Shown here piece by piece: positions 35,601 to 48,185 of a stretch of 64,000 bases of DNA. A model generated the notes under the pieces. That model saw nothing but the letters and a program-made list of their open reading frames with translations. It was not told the origin of the DNA and made no database searches. Numbering within the stretch: position 1 is the first letter of the stretch; each line of letters starts with the position of its first letter. The DNA is from Boswellia sacra (Eukaryota; Streptophyta; Magnoliopsida; Sapindales; Burseraceae), in assembly GCA_013180625.2 (NCBI GenBank), contig SNVD02001184.1, forward strand, positions 62,001-126,000, read 5' to 3'. Both the position numbers and the translations under genes were made by a program.

Positions 35601-37211
35601 TCCAGGCAAGGCAAATGTGGTGGCTGATGCATTAAGTAGAAAGTCGAGGGCCATGGTTAGTGCAATGATAGGAGAGTGGAGCATGTTGCGGTCCATTTAT
35701 GATTATGATATCTTGGTTGAGGATTGCGGAGATCAAATTCGCCTTTTTACACTTGTTGCCCAACCGTCTCTTGTGCATAGAGTGATTGAATGGCAACATC
35801 AAGATTCAAAGACCAAAGCCTTGTATGAGCAAGTATTACGCAGTGATGGAGTGTGGATTTGACCATTGGTTCATAAGGGAGTTTGCGATTCAAGGGCAGG
35901 ATCTTTGTTCCATCGAGTAAAGAGTGTAAGATGATATTCTTAAGGAATTTCTCATTCCAAATTCGTTGTTCATCCTGGTGGTACCAAGATGTATCATGAT
36001 TTTTGTCGTTAGTTTTGGTGGAAAGGAACGAAGAGGGATGTTGCTGAATATGTGGCTAGATGCCTTACTTGTCAACAAGTGAAAGTTGAGCATCAAAGAC
36101 CTGCAGGATTGCTCCAACCATTGCCTGTAGCAGAGTGGAAGTGGGATCACATCACCATGGATTTTGTTACTGGATTACCGCGTTCTTTAAAAGGGAAGGA
36201 TGCGATATGGGTGATTGTAGATAGATTGACTAAAGTATCACACTTTCTTCCTATACGTACAACCGATTTAGTGGATGTTTTGAGTCGGCTGTACATAAAA
36301 GAAATTGTGAGGTTTCATGGAGTTCCATTTTCAGTAGTGTTAGACAGAGATCCCCGGTTTACAGCTCAATTTTGGCAAAGCCTTCAAAGAACTATGGGCA
36401 CTCAATTGCTATTTAGTACAACCTTCCATTTTCAGACTGATGGTCAATCAGAGCTTACTATCCAAATCTTGGAAGATATGTTGAGGGCTTGTGTGATGGA
36501 TTACTAAGGTAATTGGGAGGATCATCTACCACTTGTGGAATTCGCATACAATAACAATTATCAGTCAAGTATTGGAATGGCACCTTATGAGGCACTCTAT
36601 GGTAGACCATGTAGGTCCCTTTTATGTTGGGTAGGAGTGGGAGAAGCTACCTTATTAGGACCGGTGCTTGTACGAGAGCCAACTGAAAAGGTGAAATTGG
36701 TACGACAAAGTTTGCTTACAGCCCAGAGTCGACAGAAAAGCTATGCAGACAGGAGGAGACAACCGTTAGAATTCAAAGTGGGTGACCATGTATTTTCAAA
36801 GGTGTCTCCACTTAAAGGCTTGATGCGTTTTGGGTAGAAAGGTAAACTTGCTCCATGCTACATTGGTCCATTCGAAATCCTAAGACGGGTAGGTGAAGTA
36901 GCTTATGAGCTAGCTTTGTCGCCACGATTATCAGGAATTCATAACACATTCCATGTATCGATGCTAAGGAAGTATGAACCTCACCTAACACATGTACTTG
37001 ATTAGAGTGAGTTGGATATCCAACAAGATGTTTTGTATGAAGAGGTTCCTATTCAAATCCTGGACTCGAGGGTGCAAGTCTTACGTGGCAAGTCCATCCC
37101 ATGACTCAAGGTTTTGTGGAAGCATCATGATGTTGAAGAGACCACGTGGGAGTTAGAGTAAGAGATTCAACGAAAGTATCCTGAGCTTTTGAATACAAGA
37201 GGTAATTTCTG
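32615..37211 (+). pseudogene. G2 gag-pol with chromodomain
   Basis: Gag is open from 32615 to 33139 (MSSPTRSASSSNPPEGGERS, FNGEPDPNVVEDWLIRVE) and stops after QGNMTV, as in G1. The zinc knuckle is VCYGCGKPGHLRH near 33500. Protease lies near 33890-34170 and is frameshifted. RT is the best preserved part (34548-35096, with [26 protein letters not shown] and [14 protein letters not shown]). RNase H: STDASLDGLGCVLMQQ (35110-35400). Integrase: 36052-36507 ([26 protein letters not shown]). A chromodomain-like KVLWKHHDVEETTWELE lies near 37110. At least six stops occur. Confidence 0.8.
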
Positions 37212-37261
37212 ACTCATATTTTCAAATTTCGAGAATGAAATTTTTTTTTAGGAGGGTAGGT

Positions 37262-38932
37262 TGCGGAGTTTTAAAAAAAATTATTGATATGTATGCATTT
37301 ATGTATTGTAAAACTTAGAAATTATGTTAAGGATTGGTGGGTTGGATAGTGAGTGAATTTAGGCCCATGAGTTGGGGCCTCATATGTAGAAAAGAAAGGA
37401 GTTTCTAGAATTAAGGGGAAGGAAGGAAAAAAAAAAGAAAGAAAGGGAGAGAAGAGTTCATAGTTCCAGAAGGAGAAGAAGAGAAAGGAGAGGGAAGAAA
37501 CGAAAAAAAAAATTTCAAAGAAGTTTAGCTTGGAAAATAAGTAGGGGTTTCTAACACTATACTTACTTAATGTTATGTGTTTTGTTGTTGAATTGATATT
37601 AGTTATTATGCATGTGACTTGTTTTAACTTAATTTCTTGGTTGCTTGGATGATGAATTATGAGTGAAGTTACTTATTGCAAGTTGTTTGTTGTGATTGAA
37701 TGAGGAACAATGTGTGAAAATTTAGTGTTGATAAAGTGGAGTAGAGATGGTTTTGTGAGGAGTTGTAGTTCATGTGACTGTCTTGTGTTGCTTGAGTTGA
37801 TGCATTTTTCTGGATTGAGAATTGCATGATTTTCCATTTGTGTAGGAAAATAGACATATTAAGCTTTAAATAGCCACTGATTTCAAGGAATTTGGATTTA
37901 AAATGAAATTTTGGTGAATTTTTGAATTTGGGGATTGAAATCTGAAAATGATAGATAGACCTACACATTTCTGGATCGATTCTGGTAGAGAGCTCGACAC
38001 AACTTGACATACAGTGTCGAGTGAACAGTGTTGACGAGGGAACAGTGTCAAGTGTCGAGTGAACAGTGTTATCTGTGAACAGTGTCAAGTGTCGAGCAAA
38101 ATTACAGAACCTCCCCAAATCGACTATACACTTCCCAAAAAGTCCTGGATTTTACACAAAAATTGTATTTTCTTGGGATTTATCATAGTAATGATATTGA
38201 AAGGTGGTTAACGTAAGCATTGGACCATGGGTGGGCCGTTTTGTATACGGACTCAAGGAGAATGCGAATATTATATTCTTAGTGTTGGACCTTGGATGGC
38301 CCGTTCTGTATACGAATCAAAGGGGAACACAAATATAATAAATATGAAGTGTTAGACCTTGGATGGCTCGTTCTGTATCCGGATCCAAGGGGAACACAAA
38401 TATAATAAATATGAGGTGTTGGACCTTGGATGGGTCGTTCTGTATACGGATCCAAGGGAAACACGAACATAAATTTGAAGTGCGAACGAACATAATCGGT
38501 TGATTTATCTTTATTAGATGTCTAATATTGTGATTGAATATTTGTTGAATGCGTGTGATTAGTATAATGTTAAAATTTTTCCTACTGGGCTTTATGCTCA
38601 CCCTCTCTCTCCATAAGTACACAGAAGGATGTGCATACTGGTGATGTCCCAGAACTTTCCTAGGGAATCTGGAGTCCACTTGCATGCCATGATTTTGGGG
38701 ACGGTTTTATTTTTTCTAGCTTATGATGGGAGATTTTTTTGGTGACTAGCGATTTATGTATTGATTTTAGTCACCAGTATATGTAAAGTTATTATGAACA
38801 ATGTTCATATGTTGTAACGAATTCTTGTAATGTACATTAAAATAATGAAAATGAAATATTGATAGTGTTCTTTTATTAATTTCCTATTCACTCACCCTAA
38901 AGTCTCTACATAAGAGATGTTAGGGCGTGACA
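37262..38932 (+). repeat. 3' LTR of G2
   Basis: A repeat of 1671 bp starting TGCGGAGTTT and ending GTGACA. Compared with the G1 LTRs it has four hairpin units (38218-38470) instead of three and a strongly reduced GTCGAGTGT array (38013-38097). Confidence 0.85.
38218..38470 (+). repeat. Tandem hairpin repeat in the G2 3' LTR
   Basis: Four units of the same CCTTGGATGG...GGATCCAAGG design. The extra unit shows that the number varies within the family. Confidence 0.85.
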
Positions 38933-38937
38933 GTATA

Positions 38938-40710
38938 TGCTTTGAAAATTTCATGACATTATCTGTATGGCGAAAGGTTTGAAGTCTTTTGTGATCATAA
39001 AAGTTTGAAATACATTTTCACCCAAAAAGACTTGAACTTGAGACAACAAAGATGGATGGAGTATTGGGAAGACTATGATTTCTCTATCCAATATCATCGA
39101 GGCAAGGCAAATGTGGTGGCTGACGCATTAAGTAGGAAGTCGAGGGCCATGGTTAGTGCGATGGTAGGAGAGTGGAGCATGTTGCAGTCTATTTATGATT
39201 ATGATACTTGGTTAAGGATCAGGGAGATCAAATTCACCTTTTTACACTTGTTGCCCAACAGTCTCTTGTGCATAGAGTGATTGAATTGCAACATCAAGAT
39301 TTGGAGACTAGAGCCTTGTATAAGCAAGTGTTACGCGGTGATGGAAGTGTGGATTGGACAATTGGTTTGGATGGGAGTTTACGATTCAAGGGCAGGATCT
39401 TTGTTCCATCAATTAAAGAGTGTAAAGATGATATCCTTAAAGAATTTCATCACTCTAAATTTTTTGTTCATCCTGGGGGTACCAAGATGTATCATGATTT
39501 ACATCACCAGTTTTGGTGGAAAGGAATGAAGCGGGATGTTGCTGAATATGTGGCTAGATGCCTTACTTGTCACCAAGTAAAGGTTGAGCATCAAAGGCCT
39601 ACAGGATTACTCCAACCACTGCCTGTAGTAGAGTGGAAATAGGATTACATCACCATGGATTTTGTTACTGGATTACCGCGTCCTTTAAAAGGGAAGGATG
39701 CAATATGGGTGATCGTAGATAGGTTAACCAAAGTATCACACTTTCTTCCTATACGTACAACCGATTCAGTGGATGTTTTGAGTCGGCTGTACATTAAAGA
39801 AATTGTGAGATTGCATGGAGTTCCAGTTTCAGTGGTGTCAGATAGAGATCCCAGGTTTACAGCTCAATTTTGGCAAAGCTTTTAAAGAGTTATGGGTACT
39901 TAGTTGCTATTTAGTACAGCCTTCCATCCTCAAACTGATGGTCAATCAGAGCGCACCATTCAAATTTTGGAAGATATGTTGAGGGCTTGTGTGATGGATT
40001 TTCAAGATAATTGGGAGGATCATCTACCACTTATGAAATTCGCATACAACAACAGCTATCAGTCAAGTATTAGAATGGCACCTTTTGAGGCACTCTATGG
40101 TAGACCGTGTAGGTCCCCTTTATGTTGGGTAGAAGTGGGAGAAGCTACCTTATTAGGACCGGAGCTTGTACGAGAGACAACTGAAAAGGCGAAATTGAAA
40201 CATCAACATTTACTTACTGCTCATAGTCGACAGAAAAGCTATACAGACAATAGGAGACGACCGTTAGAATTCAAAGTGGGTGACCATGTGTTTTTAAAGG
40301 TGTCTCCGGGTAAGGGCTTGATGCGTTTTAGACAGAAACGTAAACATGCTCCACGCTACATTGGCCCATTTGAAATTCGAAGGCGGGTTGGCGAAGTAGC
40401 TTATGAGCTATCATTGCCGCCATGATTATCAGGAATTCATAACACATTCCATGTATCGATACTAAGGAAGTATGAGCCTCACCCAACACATGTACTTGAT
40501 TGGAGTGAGTTGGATATCCAACAATATGTTTCGTATGAAGAGGTTTCTATTCAAATCTTGGACACAAGAGTGCAAGTCCTACGTGGCAAGACCATCTCAT
40601 TACTCAAGGTCTTGTGGAAGCATCATGATGTTGAAGAGGCCACATGGGAGTTAGAGTCAGAGATTCAAAGAAAGTATCCTGAGCTTTTGAATACAAAAGG
40701 TAATTTTTGA
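38938..40710 (+). pseudogene. G1 RNase H end, integrase and chromodomain
   Basis: Resumes the interrupted RNase H ([20 protein letters not shown] region) and continues with the spacer, the integrase zinc region (HPGGTKMYHDLHHQFWW ... CLTCHQVK), the catalytic MDFVTGLP and [11 protein letters not shown] segments, and [15 protein letters not shown]. Near 40600-40690 it has the chromodomain-like LLKVLWKHHDVEEATWELE. Stops occur after VVEWK and WQSF. The chromodomain would direct integration to particular chromatin marks and places the element among the chromoviruses. Confidence 0.8.
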
Positions 40711-41524
40711 CTCATGTTTTCAAATTTCGAGGACAAAAGTTTTTTTAGGAGGGTAGGTTGTAGAGTTTCAAAAGAAAACAAATATTTATGCATTTATATA
40801 TTACAGAATTTAGAAATTATGTTTAAGGATTAAGTGGGTTGGAGAATTTGTGGATTTAGGCCCATGAATTAGGGCTTTATATTTATATAAGAGAGGATTT
40901 TCTACAAGGAAAAAAAAAAAAGAGAGAGAGAAAGTTTCATGGTTACAAGGAGAGGAAAAGAGAAGAAGGAAAAGAAGAAAAGGGAGGGAAGAAAAGAGAG
41001 GAAAAATTTTAAAGAGGTGTATAAGCTTGGAATACAAGTAGGGTTTTTCTAACACTATACTTACATGATGTCATGTATTTTGTTGTTTTAATTGATATTG
41101 GTTTGTTATGCATGTGACCTATTCTAAATTGATTGTTTTGTTGCATGGATGATGAATTATGAGTGAAACTACTTATTGTGGGTTGATTGTTTGTTGTTTG
41201 AATGAGGAATTATGTGTGAAAACTAAGTGCTTATGAAGTGAAGTAGATATGGTTCTTGAGTGGAGTTGTAGTTCATGTGACTGTCTTGTGTTGTTTGAGC
41301 TGATGCATTTTTCTGGATTGAGAATTGTATGATTTTTCATTTGTTTAGGAAAATAGATATATGAAGCTTTAGTTAGCCGCTGATTTCATTGAATTTGGAG
41401 TTGAAATAAATTTTTGATGAATTTTTGAAGTTGGAAGTCAAAATCTGGAAATAAATTGATGTAACCGACTTGATAGAACAAGTTCACGACTCGGTATGCA
41501 GAGTCTGACATTTCATCTGACACC

Positions 41525-41935
41525 ACTCGACACTTGCTTGTCAAGTGTCGAGTGGCAAGTGTCGAGTGTCGGTTGTAAGGTGTCGAGCATCGAGTGAGCA
41601 GGGTCGTGTGCTGTATGCACGACTCGACGTGGGGGTTTGAGTGTTGAGTGTCTAGCATGTAATGTCGAGTGTCTAGCATGTAATGTCGAGTGTCTAGCAC
41701 GTAATATCGATCGTCGAGTGAGCAGTGTCGTGTGCTGCATGCACGACTCGACGTGCAGGTTTGAGTGTCGAGTGTCTAGCACGTAAAGTCGAGTGTCGAG
41801 TGTCTAGCACGTAATATCGAGCGTCGAGTGAGCAGTGTTACATGCTACATTCACAACTCGAGGTGCGGGTTCGAGTGTCGAGTGTCTAGCACGTAATGTC
41901 AAGTGTCGAGTGGCATAGTGTTAAGTGTCGAGCAA
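41525..41935 (+). repeat. GTCGAGTGT minisatellite in the G1 3' LTR
   Basis: Same motif and spacing as at 28090-28480, with unit-number differences, so the array has changed since insertion. Confidence 0.85.
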
Positions 41936-42054
41936 AATTCCAGAACTGACCCAAATCGACTGCCCACTTCCAGAAAGTCCTGGATTTTTCATAAAAAGTG
42001 TATTTTCTTGAAATTCTTCGTAGAAATTATATTAAAAGGTTGTAAATGTATGCA

Positions 42055-42240
42055 CTGGACCTTGGATGGGCCGTTTTGTATACGGATCCAAGGAGAATGT
42101 GGATATGAAATTCTTAGTGTTGGACCTTGGATGGGCCATTTTGTATACGGATCCAAAGGGAACACAAATATAATAACATGATGTGTTGGACCTTGGATAG
42201 GCCGTTTTGTACATGGATCCAAGGGGAACACGAATATAAA
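42055..42240 (+). repeat. Tandem hairpin repeat in the G1 3' LTR
   Basis: Three units with the CCTTGGAT/ATCCAAGG stem, matching 28593-28785. Confidence 0.85.
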
Positions 42241-42811
42241 CTTGATGTGCGAATGAACATAATTGTTTGACTTATTATTATTAGGTGTGTAATTTTGTAA
42301 TTGAGTAATTGTTGAATGCGTGTAATTTAATATAATGTTGAATTTTTCCTACTGGGCTTTATGCTCACCCCCTCCCTCCAAAGGTACACAGAAAGATGTT
42401 CACACTAGTGGTGTTCCAGAGCTTTCCTACAGAGTTTGGAGTCTGCATGCATACACTGATTTTTGGGATGGTCTTGATTCTCCTAGCTTATAATGGGAGA
42501 TTTTATTATGTGACTAACAAGTCATATATTGATTTTAGTCACCAGTGTATGTAAAGTTTATTTTGAACAAATGGTACGGTCTTGATTCTCCTAGCTTATG
42601 ATGGGAGATTTTGTTATGTGACTAGCAATTCATGTATTGATTTTAGTCACCAGTGTATATAAAGTTTATTTTGAACAAATGGTCATATATTGTAATGAAC
42701 TCACAGGATGTATATGAAAAAAATGAGATATTAATGATGTCCTTTTTATTAATTTCTTATTCAATCACCCTTAAAGTCTATAAATAAGACGTGTTAGGGC
42801 GTGACACTATT

Positions 42812-43577
42812 GGTGCCCAAACAAAACAAAAATTTCACCCTATCTTCTCTAACTTGATTTTGATGGGTGGAGGGAAACCAATCGAATAGTACAATTTTAT
42901 CGAAGACCCTATACTTCTTAATTAGATATTACTGATCTATTCCCTCTTTAGAGTTCCATACAAGATCATCTTGACCTGTTAACTCTTTAAGAACAATCTC
43001 CATATCAAAATTGTCATCAACAGAATGCAAGCTCCCAACAGGAATATCAAAGAATGTATTTATCACATTGGGAGAAAGTTTCACCAATCTACCTCTACAA
43101 TATACCTTGTGATAATAAATGCAAAAACCTTGTGATAATAAAAGCTTTTTGCATTATTAATGGACTCAGGTATGTTAGCATAAAATTCTTGAATGAGTGT
43201 CTTAAGAGGAGGCAAAAAATTGTTTATCGTTTTGGTCTAGTAGACGGACTCAAGAAGCTTACTCAGACCATATTTGTTGAAATATGTAACCTTCACTGGC
43301 CTTTCAATATGTAATCTCCTGTTTGAAGTATATTTCAGGAAATTGCTCTTTACTTCAACTGTGAGAAACTCATTGAACTTGGGCTTGATTTTGTCCTTCA
43401 TAGGCCCAACTAGAACTATCTCATCATCACTCAACGTAGGATCAATCGAGACCTCTACATGTTACTGTTGTGAGTGCTGTGACTACGAACTATCATGATT
43501 GGCGTGTTCAGAATCGCTTGATGAAGATGATCTACTAGTAGTTTTCTCAGACTCAGTTGATGACGCCATTTTTGGGG
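42812..43577 (-). pseudogene. Proximal part of the copia extra ORF (plant transposon protein domain)
   Basis: Starts MASSTESEKTTSRSSSSSDS (43577). After stops and frameshifts it reads DEIVLVGPMKDKIKPKFNEF, RRLHIERPVKVTYFNKYG, LIQEFYANIPESINNAKSFYY and NFCFVWAP. This is the conserved domain found in the additional ORF of plant copia elements, often annotated as a putative plant transposon protein. Its function is unknown. The frame is cut by G1 at the CTATT target site and resumes at 27302. Confidence 0.65.
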
Positions 43578-44714
43578 TTTGATTTGTTTTGAAGCTGCAT
43601 AAGGTTTCTGGAATAGAGATCCATGAGAGAGACAAGAGAGAGAGGTAGAATGCAAAACATAATTTTGATGGAGAACTAAATAACCCTAACTGAGTTTGTG
43701 ATATAATTGGAAATAACAGAATCCTAATCCAGTTTGGTGACCAAAATAATTTCAAATTATAATTGTTTTTCCAAAACAAACCCATTAATACAATTAATGA
43801 GATAAATTCAAAATTTGATTTTGGTTAAAATAAGGAATTCTATAAGAGAAAGGATTCCTACCACTGAAAACTCTCTCCCTCAAAAAATAATGCTGACATG
43901 ACACTTTTGACACATAAACACAAAAAGAAAATCAAATTTCAGTTAGGCTCAAACAACATCGTATTATTTAAAAAACATAATAGAAAATAATTACAATTAA
44001 TATAATAATAATAGCTGGACATCATATGAATTATTCTAAGAAAGTATATTTCAGAACTGTTTATAATCAACATAAGAAAGCTATTTAACTTTAATTTTCA
44101 TTCAATTAAGATGTCAAAATGTTATTTTTGACATATTCGCAAAAATTAATCACATTGGATTATGAATTAAACACAGTAGCTTTCACACAATATAAAGGTA
44201 GTCCTTTTCATTTGAGTGGGTGACCTCAACATATTTCTTTGATACCTTGAGGTTACTCTCAATGACGGCTTTCACACATCATATATTCGTAGCCCTCTCT
44301 GTCTTTTTCATTTTTAATCAGTATCTTAATAAAAAAATAGGACTAATTACAGCTCATACATGCTTGATTAGAAGAAAACTTATAATATTACATATATAAT
44401 TAACATAACAAAAAGCGATGCTTATTCAGAAAATTGACATATTCTTAAAGCCTTTCCTAGATTCTAAAATCTAGTTACATCTAATGCCTTAGTGAACGAA
44501 TCATCGAATTGTCTTTCAATGGAGATATGTTCAATGTGTGTCATCTTTGACTCTATAAGCTCTCTTATAAAGTGGTATCTTATCTCAATGTGTTTTTTTC
44601 TAGAATGTTGAACTGGATTTTTGGACATATTATAGCACTAATATTATCACAAAACATAGTTATAGGTTTTTGTTTAATACCATAATCACTTAGCATTTAC
44701 TTCATTCAAAGTAG
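43578..44714 (-). other. Spacer between copia pol and the extra ORF
   Basis: AT-rich DNA without recognisable coding capacity. It would contain the leader or splice region of the extra ORF in an intact Sirevirus. Confidence 0.45.
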
Positions 44715-47700
44715 TTATGTACAACAACTCCTTACTGTAATGTATTCCACTTCTGCAATGGACAAAGAGATCGAATTTTGCTTTTTACTATGCCAAGAAA
44801 CCAAATTAGTACTAAGGTAAAGACATCCCCCTGATGTGCTCTTTTTATCATCTGCATTTTTTTGCCCAATCAGCATCACTAAACCTACAAGACAAGTATT
44901 TGTTTCTTTAGAAAACCATATCTCATAGTCATAAGTACCACGAACATACCTGATAATTCTCTTGGCTGCTACCAAGTGAGATTCTTTGGGGTTTGCTTAA
45001 AATCTTACATAAAGTCCTACATTAAAACATAAATTTGATTTTCTTGTAGTGAGATACAATAAACTGCCAATGATACTTCTATATAGATTCTCATCATTCG
45101 CTTTTCCTGCATCATCTTTGGAGAGTTTCAAGTTAGTAGAGATAGGAGTTCTCATAGGCTTTGCCTTTTCAAGTTCAAATTTCTTTACAAGGTTCTTAGC
45201 ATATTTTGATTGAGAAATGAATATCCCATCATTTATTTGCTTAACCTACAATCCAAGGAAAGAAATTTAATTCTCTTACCATGCTCATCTTAAACTCTTC
45301 CTGCATCAGCTCAACAAACTCATCAGTTTTGTTTTTGTCAGTTGAGCCAAACACAATGTCATCCACATATGCTTGAGCAACAATAAAATAAGTAGGTGCA
45401 TGTTTGATAAACAAAGTCTTATCATTGCTACCCTAGTATAGCCTCTCTTAATCAGAAAATTTGTCAATCTTTCATACCAAGCTCTAGGAGCTTGTTTCTT
45501 ATACAACTTGTACACAAAATCATGATGTTTAAGATCTTCAAATCATTTGGGTTGTTCAACAAAAGCCTCTTCATTAAGATACCTTTCAAGAAGGCTGTTT
45601 TGACATCCACTTGATACAATTTATTAGTAAGAAAGCAAGCAATAGCAAGTAGTAGTCTGATAGACTCAAGTCTAGCTACTGGTGTAAAGGTTTGGTCAAA
45701 GTCTATGCCTTTTATTGTGTGTAACCTTGTGCTACTAACCTAACTTTATTTCTAGCTACTTGTCCATTCTCATCAGTTTTATTCTTAAATATCCACTTGG
45801 TTCCAATGACATTTGCATTTTGTGGCCTAGAAACTAATTCCTAAACTTCATTCCTTTTAAACTGATTAAGTTCATCTTGCATAGCCTGAATCCAAACATC
45901 CTCTTTTAAAGCTTCTTTCACATTTTTAGGCTCAATTAATGAAACATAACAAGCAAATCTTACCTGATTTCTTACTTTGCTCTTGGTCTTCATTATCCCA
46001 TCAAGACTTCCTATGTTTGAGTTGGTTGGATATGGCTTTTGTATCCAAGAAGGTGGATCTTTTCGTTTATCATTATTTTTTATTAAGTTTTTGTCCAAGT
46101 CTGTGTTGTTAGATGTCATTGTTGTGTCTGCTGTAACAATCGTTGTTTCCTCTCTCATAACAAGATCTTCCTTGCTGTAACTATGGTTTGCTACAACTTT
46201 TTGCATTTTCTATGAGACTGTTTATGCTTTCTTCATGAGAGTACTTTGCATAATCCTCAAGGTATCGAACACTACATTTGCTGTCTCCATTATAGTCTCA
46301 GTTCGAAGATTGTAAACTCAAAATGCCTTACTGTTCAGTGCATATCCCACAAAGACTCCTTCATCATTTTTAGGATTAAATTTACTTAACTGCTCTCTAT
46401 CGTTTAAGATGTAACACCTGCATCCAAAAACATGAAAATACTTCAAGTTACGTTTTTTCCTTTTAAAATCTCATAAAGAGTTTTGGTTAGTGCCTGGTCT
46501 TGGAAAAACTCTATTTGAAATATAACAACCAGTGCTTATTGCTTCAGCCCATAGCCTTTTGGTCAACTTCTTGCTATTAAGCATCACTCTTGCCATCTCT
46601 TGAAGTGTTCTATTCTTTCTGTACACAACACCATTCTGTTTAGGTGTTTTAGGGGCTGAAAATTCATGTCTAATTCCATGGTATTTGCAGAAATCAAATT
46701 AGCTGACATTTTCAAATTCCCTGCCATGGTCACTCCTTATCCTCATTATCCTACCAATGTTCCTGTTTTTTACTCATTTTCAAGCTTAACACAAAAATTT
46801 CTAAAAGCTTCAAAAGTGTCAGATTTTTCTCTAACAAAATCACCCTAAGTATATTTAAAGAAATGATCAACACAAACAAACATATATCTCTTACCAGAAA
46901 TGCTTTAAATTTGCATAAGACCCATGATATCCATGTGAAGCAAATCAAGTATTTTAGATGTTCTAAGATGTGATACAGACTTATTTGCTCCTCTAATCTA
47001 TTTTTCCAATTGACATGGTCCACAAATTCCATTAGTTTTATCATTAAGTTTAGGAACACCTCTAATAGCACTTTAGTTAGTTTAACCAAATCTTCATAGT
47101 TTAAATGTCCTAACTTTTGATGCCACGATTCCAAGTCTGATGTCTTAGTATGAAATGCATTTGTTAACAAGTAACAATTATCCAAAGATCTATTTCATTC
47201 TAAAATGCATTTTTCTGCATCATCTAAAACCACGCATTTTTTTTAGTAAAGTTAAAACAACATACCGATCATCACATATCTGACTAATACTAATTAGATT
47301 AGCTTTCAATCCATTAATAAGCAAAACATTTTGAAATCCAAGCAAGCCCTTAACATTTAAAGTGCCCTTGCCAATTACCTTGCTCTTTGCACCGTTACCA
47401 TATGTGACATTTCCTTCCCTGCATGACTCAAAATTTTTCAAAAATTTTTTATTTCTAGTCATGTGCCTGGAACAGCCACTTTCAAAATACCAAAAGTCAT
47501 TAGAAGAATTATTAAGCATAGTAAGAGCTACATTACAGGTTGTCCTATCTTTCTTAACCCACTGTTGTCGTGTCTTAGGTCACTGCTTGAATTGTTTTGA
47601 CCTTTCATGTAAAATACTCAACAATTTAAAACATCTAGGTCTAATATGCCATTTGATACCACAAAAATAACATGTTGGAACAAATCTTCTTCCTTTTTTA

Positions 47701-48185
47701 GGACTAGATTTCAAAGAACTCAAAGGAGATACAAAAACATCATAACTTTTTAAGTTATGACTTGCCCTTTTTGAGTTAGGTTTAGAAAAGTTACCTGATG
47801 TTGAAGCTTTTACAAACACAGTACTTGATAAAGATGTAATATTAGCTTTTGAATAACCCAAGGCATGTTTCTTAAAACTCTCATCTTCCAAGGCTAAAAA
47901 CCTAATCAAGTTTTGTAGACCCAATTCTGAGTTGATCAACACATCTTCTGCTTTCAACCAATTCTATTGTAATTTTCTCAACATGTTCTGTTTTGTTTTT
48001 CAAAGTAGACTCCAGTTCACTGATGCAGTTTTCAGCAAAGGTCTTTTCACATTTCAGCACTTCATTTTCCTTCTTCAAAGTTTTGATTTCCTCTTTCTGA
48101 TTCAACCATTCAATATAAAATGCATTGTAGGCTTCTTGTAATTCCTTATAATATTCAAGATCATTTTTTGCATCTGAATGTTTGC
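44715..48185 (-). pseudogene. Copia gag-pol remnants
   Basis: Gag: a charged coiled-coil stretch at 47902-48185 and a zinc knuckle CYFCGIKWHIRPRC. Protease: FESGCSRHMTRNKKFL, where the usual catalytic Asp is Glu. Integrase: the HQKLGHLNYEDL pre-integrase motif near 47120. RT: the QAMQDELNQFKRNEV entry at about 45850 and the KQAPRAWYERL and YTR segments near 45450, with the YVDD region frameshifted. RNase H: SWHSKKQNSISLSIAEVEYI near 44760. The pieces are in the Ty1/copia order. Many stops show that no polyprotein is made. Confidence 0.75.

Larger units (their letters stand above)
32241..38932 (+). mobile_element. G2: second copy of the G1 family, nested in G1, with a severely shortened 5' LTR
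   Basis: A perfect GTATA repeat (32236-32240, 38933-38937) flanks a unit that begins TGTTAGGTGACTAGCG and ends GTGACA. When G2 and one GTATA are removed, the G1 RNase H sequence becomes continuous. The 3' LTR is full (37262-38932), while the 5' LTR is only the last 198 bp (32241-32438). The internal region has gag, protease, RT, RNase H, integrase and chromodomain, with stops. Confidence 0.85.
27303..42806 (+). mobile_element. G1: chromodomain-type (Tekay/Del-like) Ty3/gypsy retrotransposon, interrupted by G2
   Basis: LTRs at 27303-29233 and 40759-42806 (TGTAGAGTTTC...GTGACA) are about 95% identical by eye and are flanked by the perfect 5-bp repeat CTATT (27298-27302, 42807-42811). The initiator-Met primer site is at 29236. 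Gag, protease and RT lie at 29412-32240; the RNase H, integrase and chromodomain parts resume at 38938-40710 after the nested G2. Stops occur in gag, RT and integrase. It lies inside the extra ORF of the copia element. Confidence 0.9.
40759..42806 (+). repeat. 3' LTR of G1
   Basis: A repeat of 2048 bp following the purine-rich AGGAGGGTAGGT tract. It contains the GTCGAGTGT minisatellite (41525-41935), three hairpin units (42055-42240) and a duplicated tail segment of about 100 bp (about 42475-42570 and 42575-42680), which explains its greater length. It ends in GTGACA before the CTATT duplication. Confidence 0.88.
24790..48185 (-). mobile_element. Sirevirus-like Ty1/copia retrotransposon, degenerate, split by G1 and truncated by a CACTA element
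   Basis: On the minus strand the order is gag (from 48185), protease, integrase, RT, RNase H (to 44715), an extra ORF (43577 onward, resuming at 27302), a polypurine tract (25661-25676) and a 3' LTR. A copia order of domains, a long coiled-coil gag and an additional ORF between pol and the 3' LTR fit the Sirevirus lineage. The 5' LTR and the start of gag are missing because a CACTA-type end begins at 48186. Numerous stops and frameshifts occur throughout. The left limit is approximate. Confidence 0.75.

Noticed and set aside
45045..45060. TTTTCTTGTAGTG as the second end of the CACTA element
   Set aside because: It lies inside copia RT as the reverse of a normal coding segment, on the wrong side of the CACTA start.
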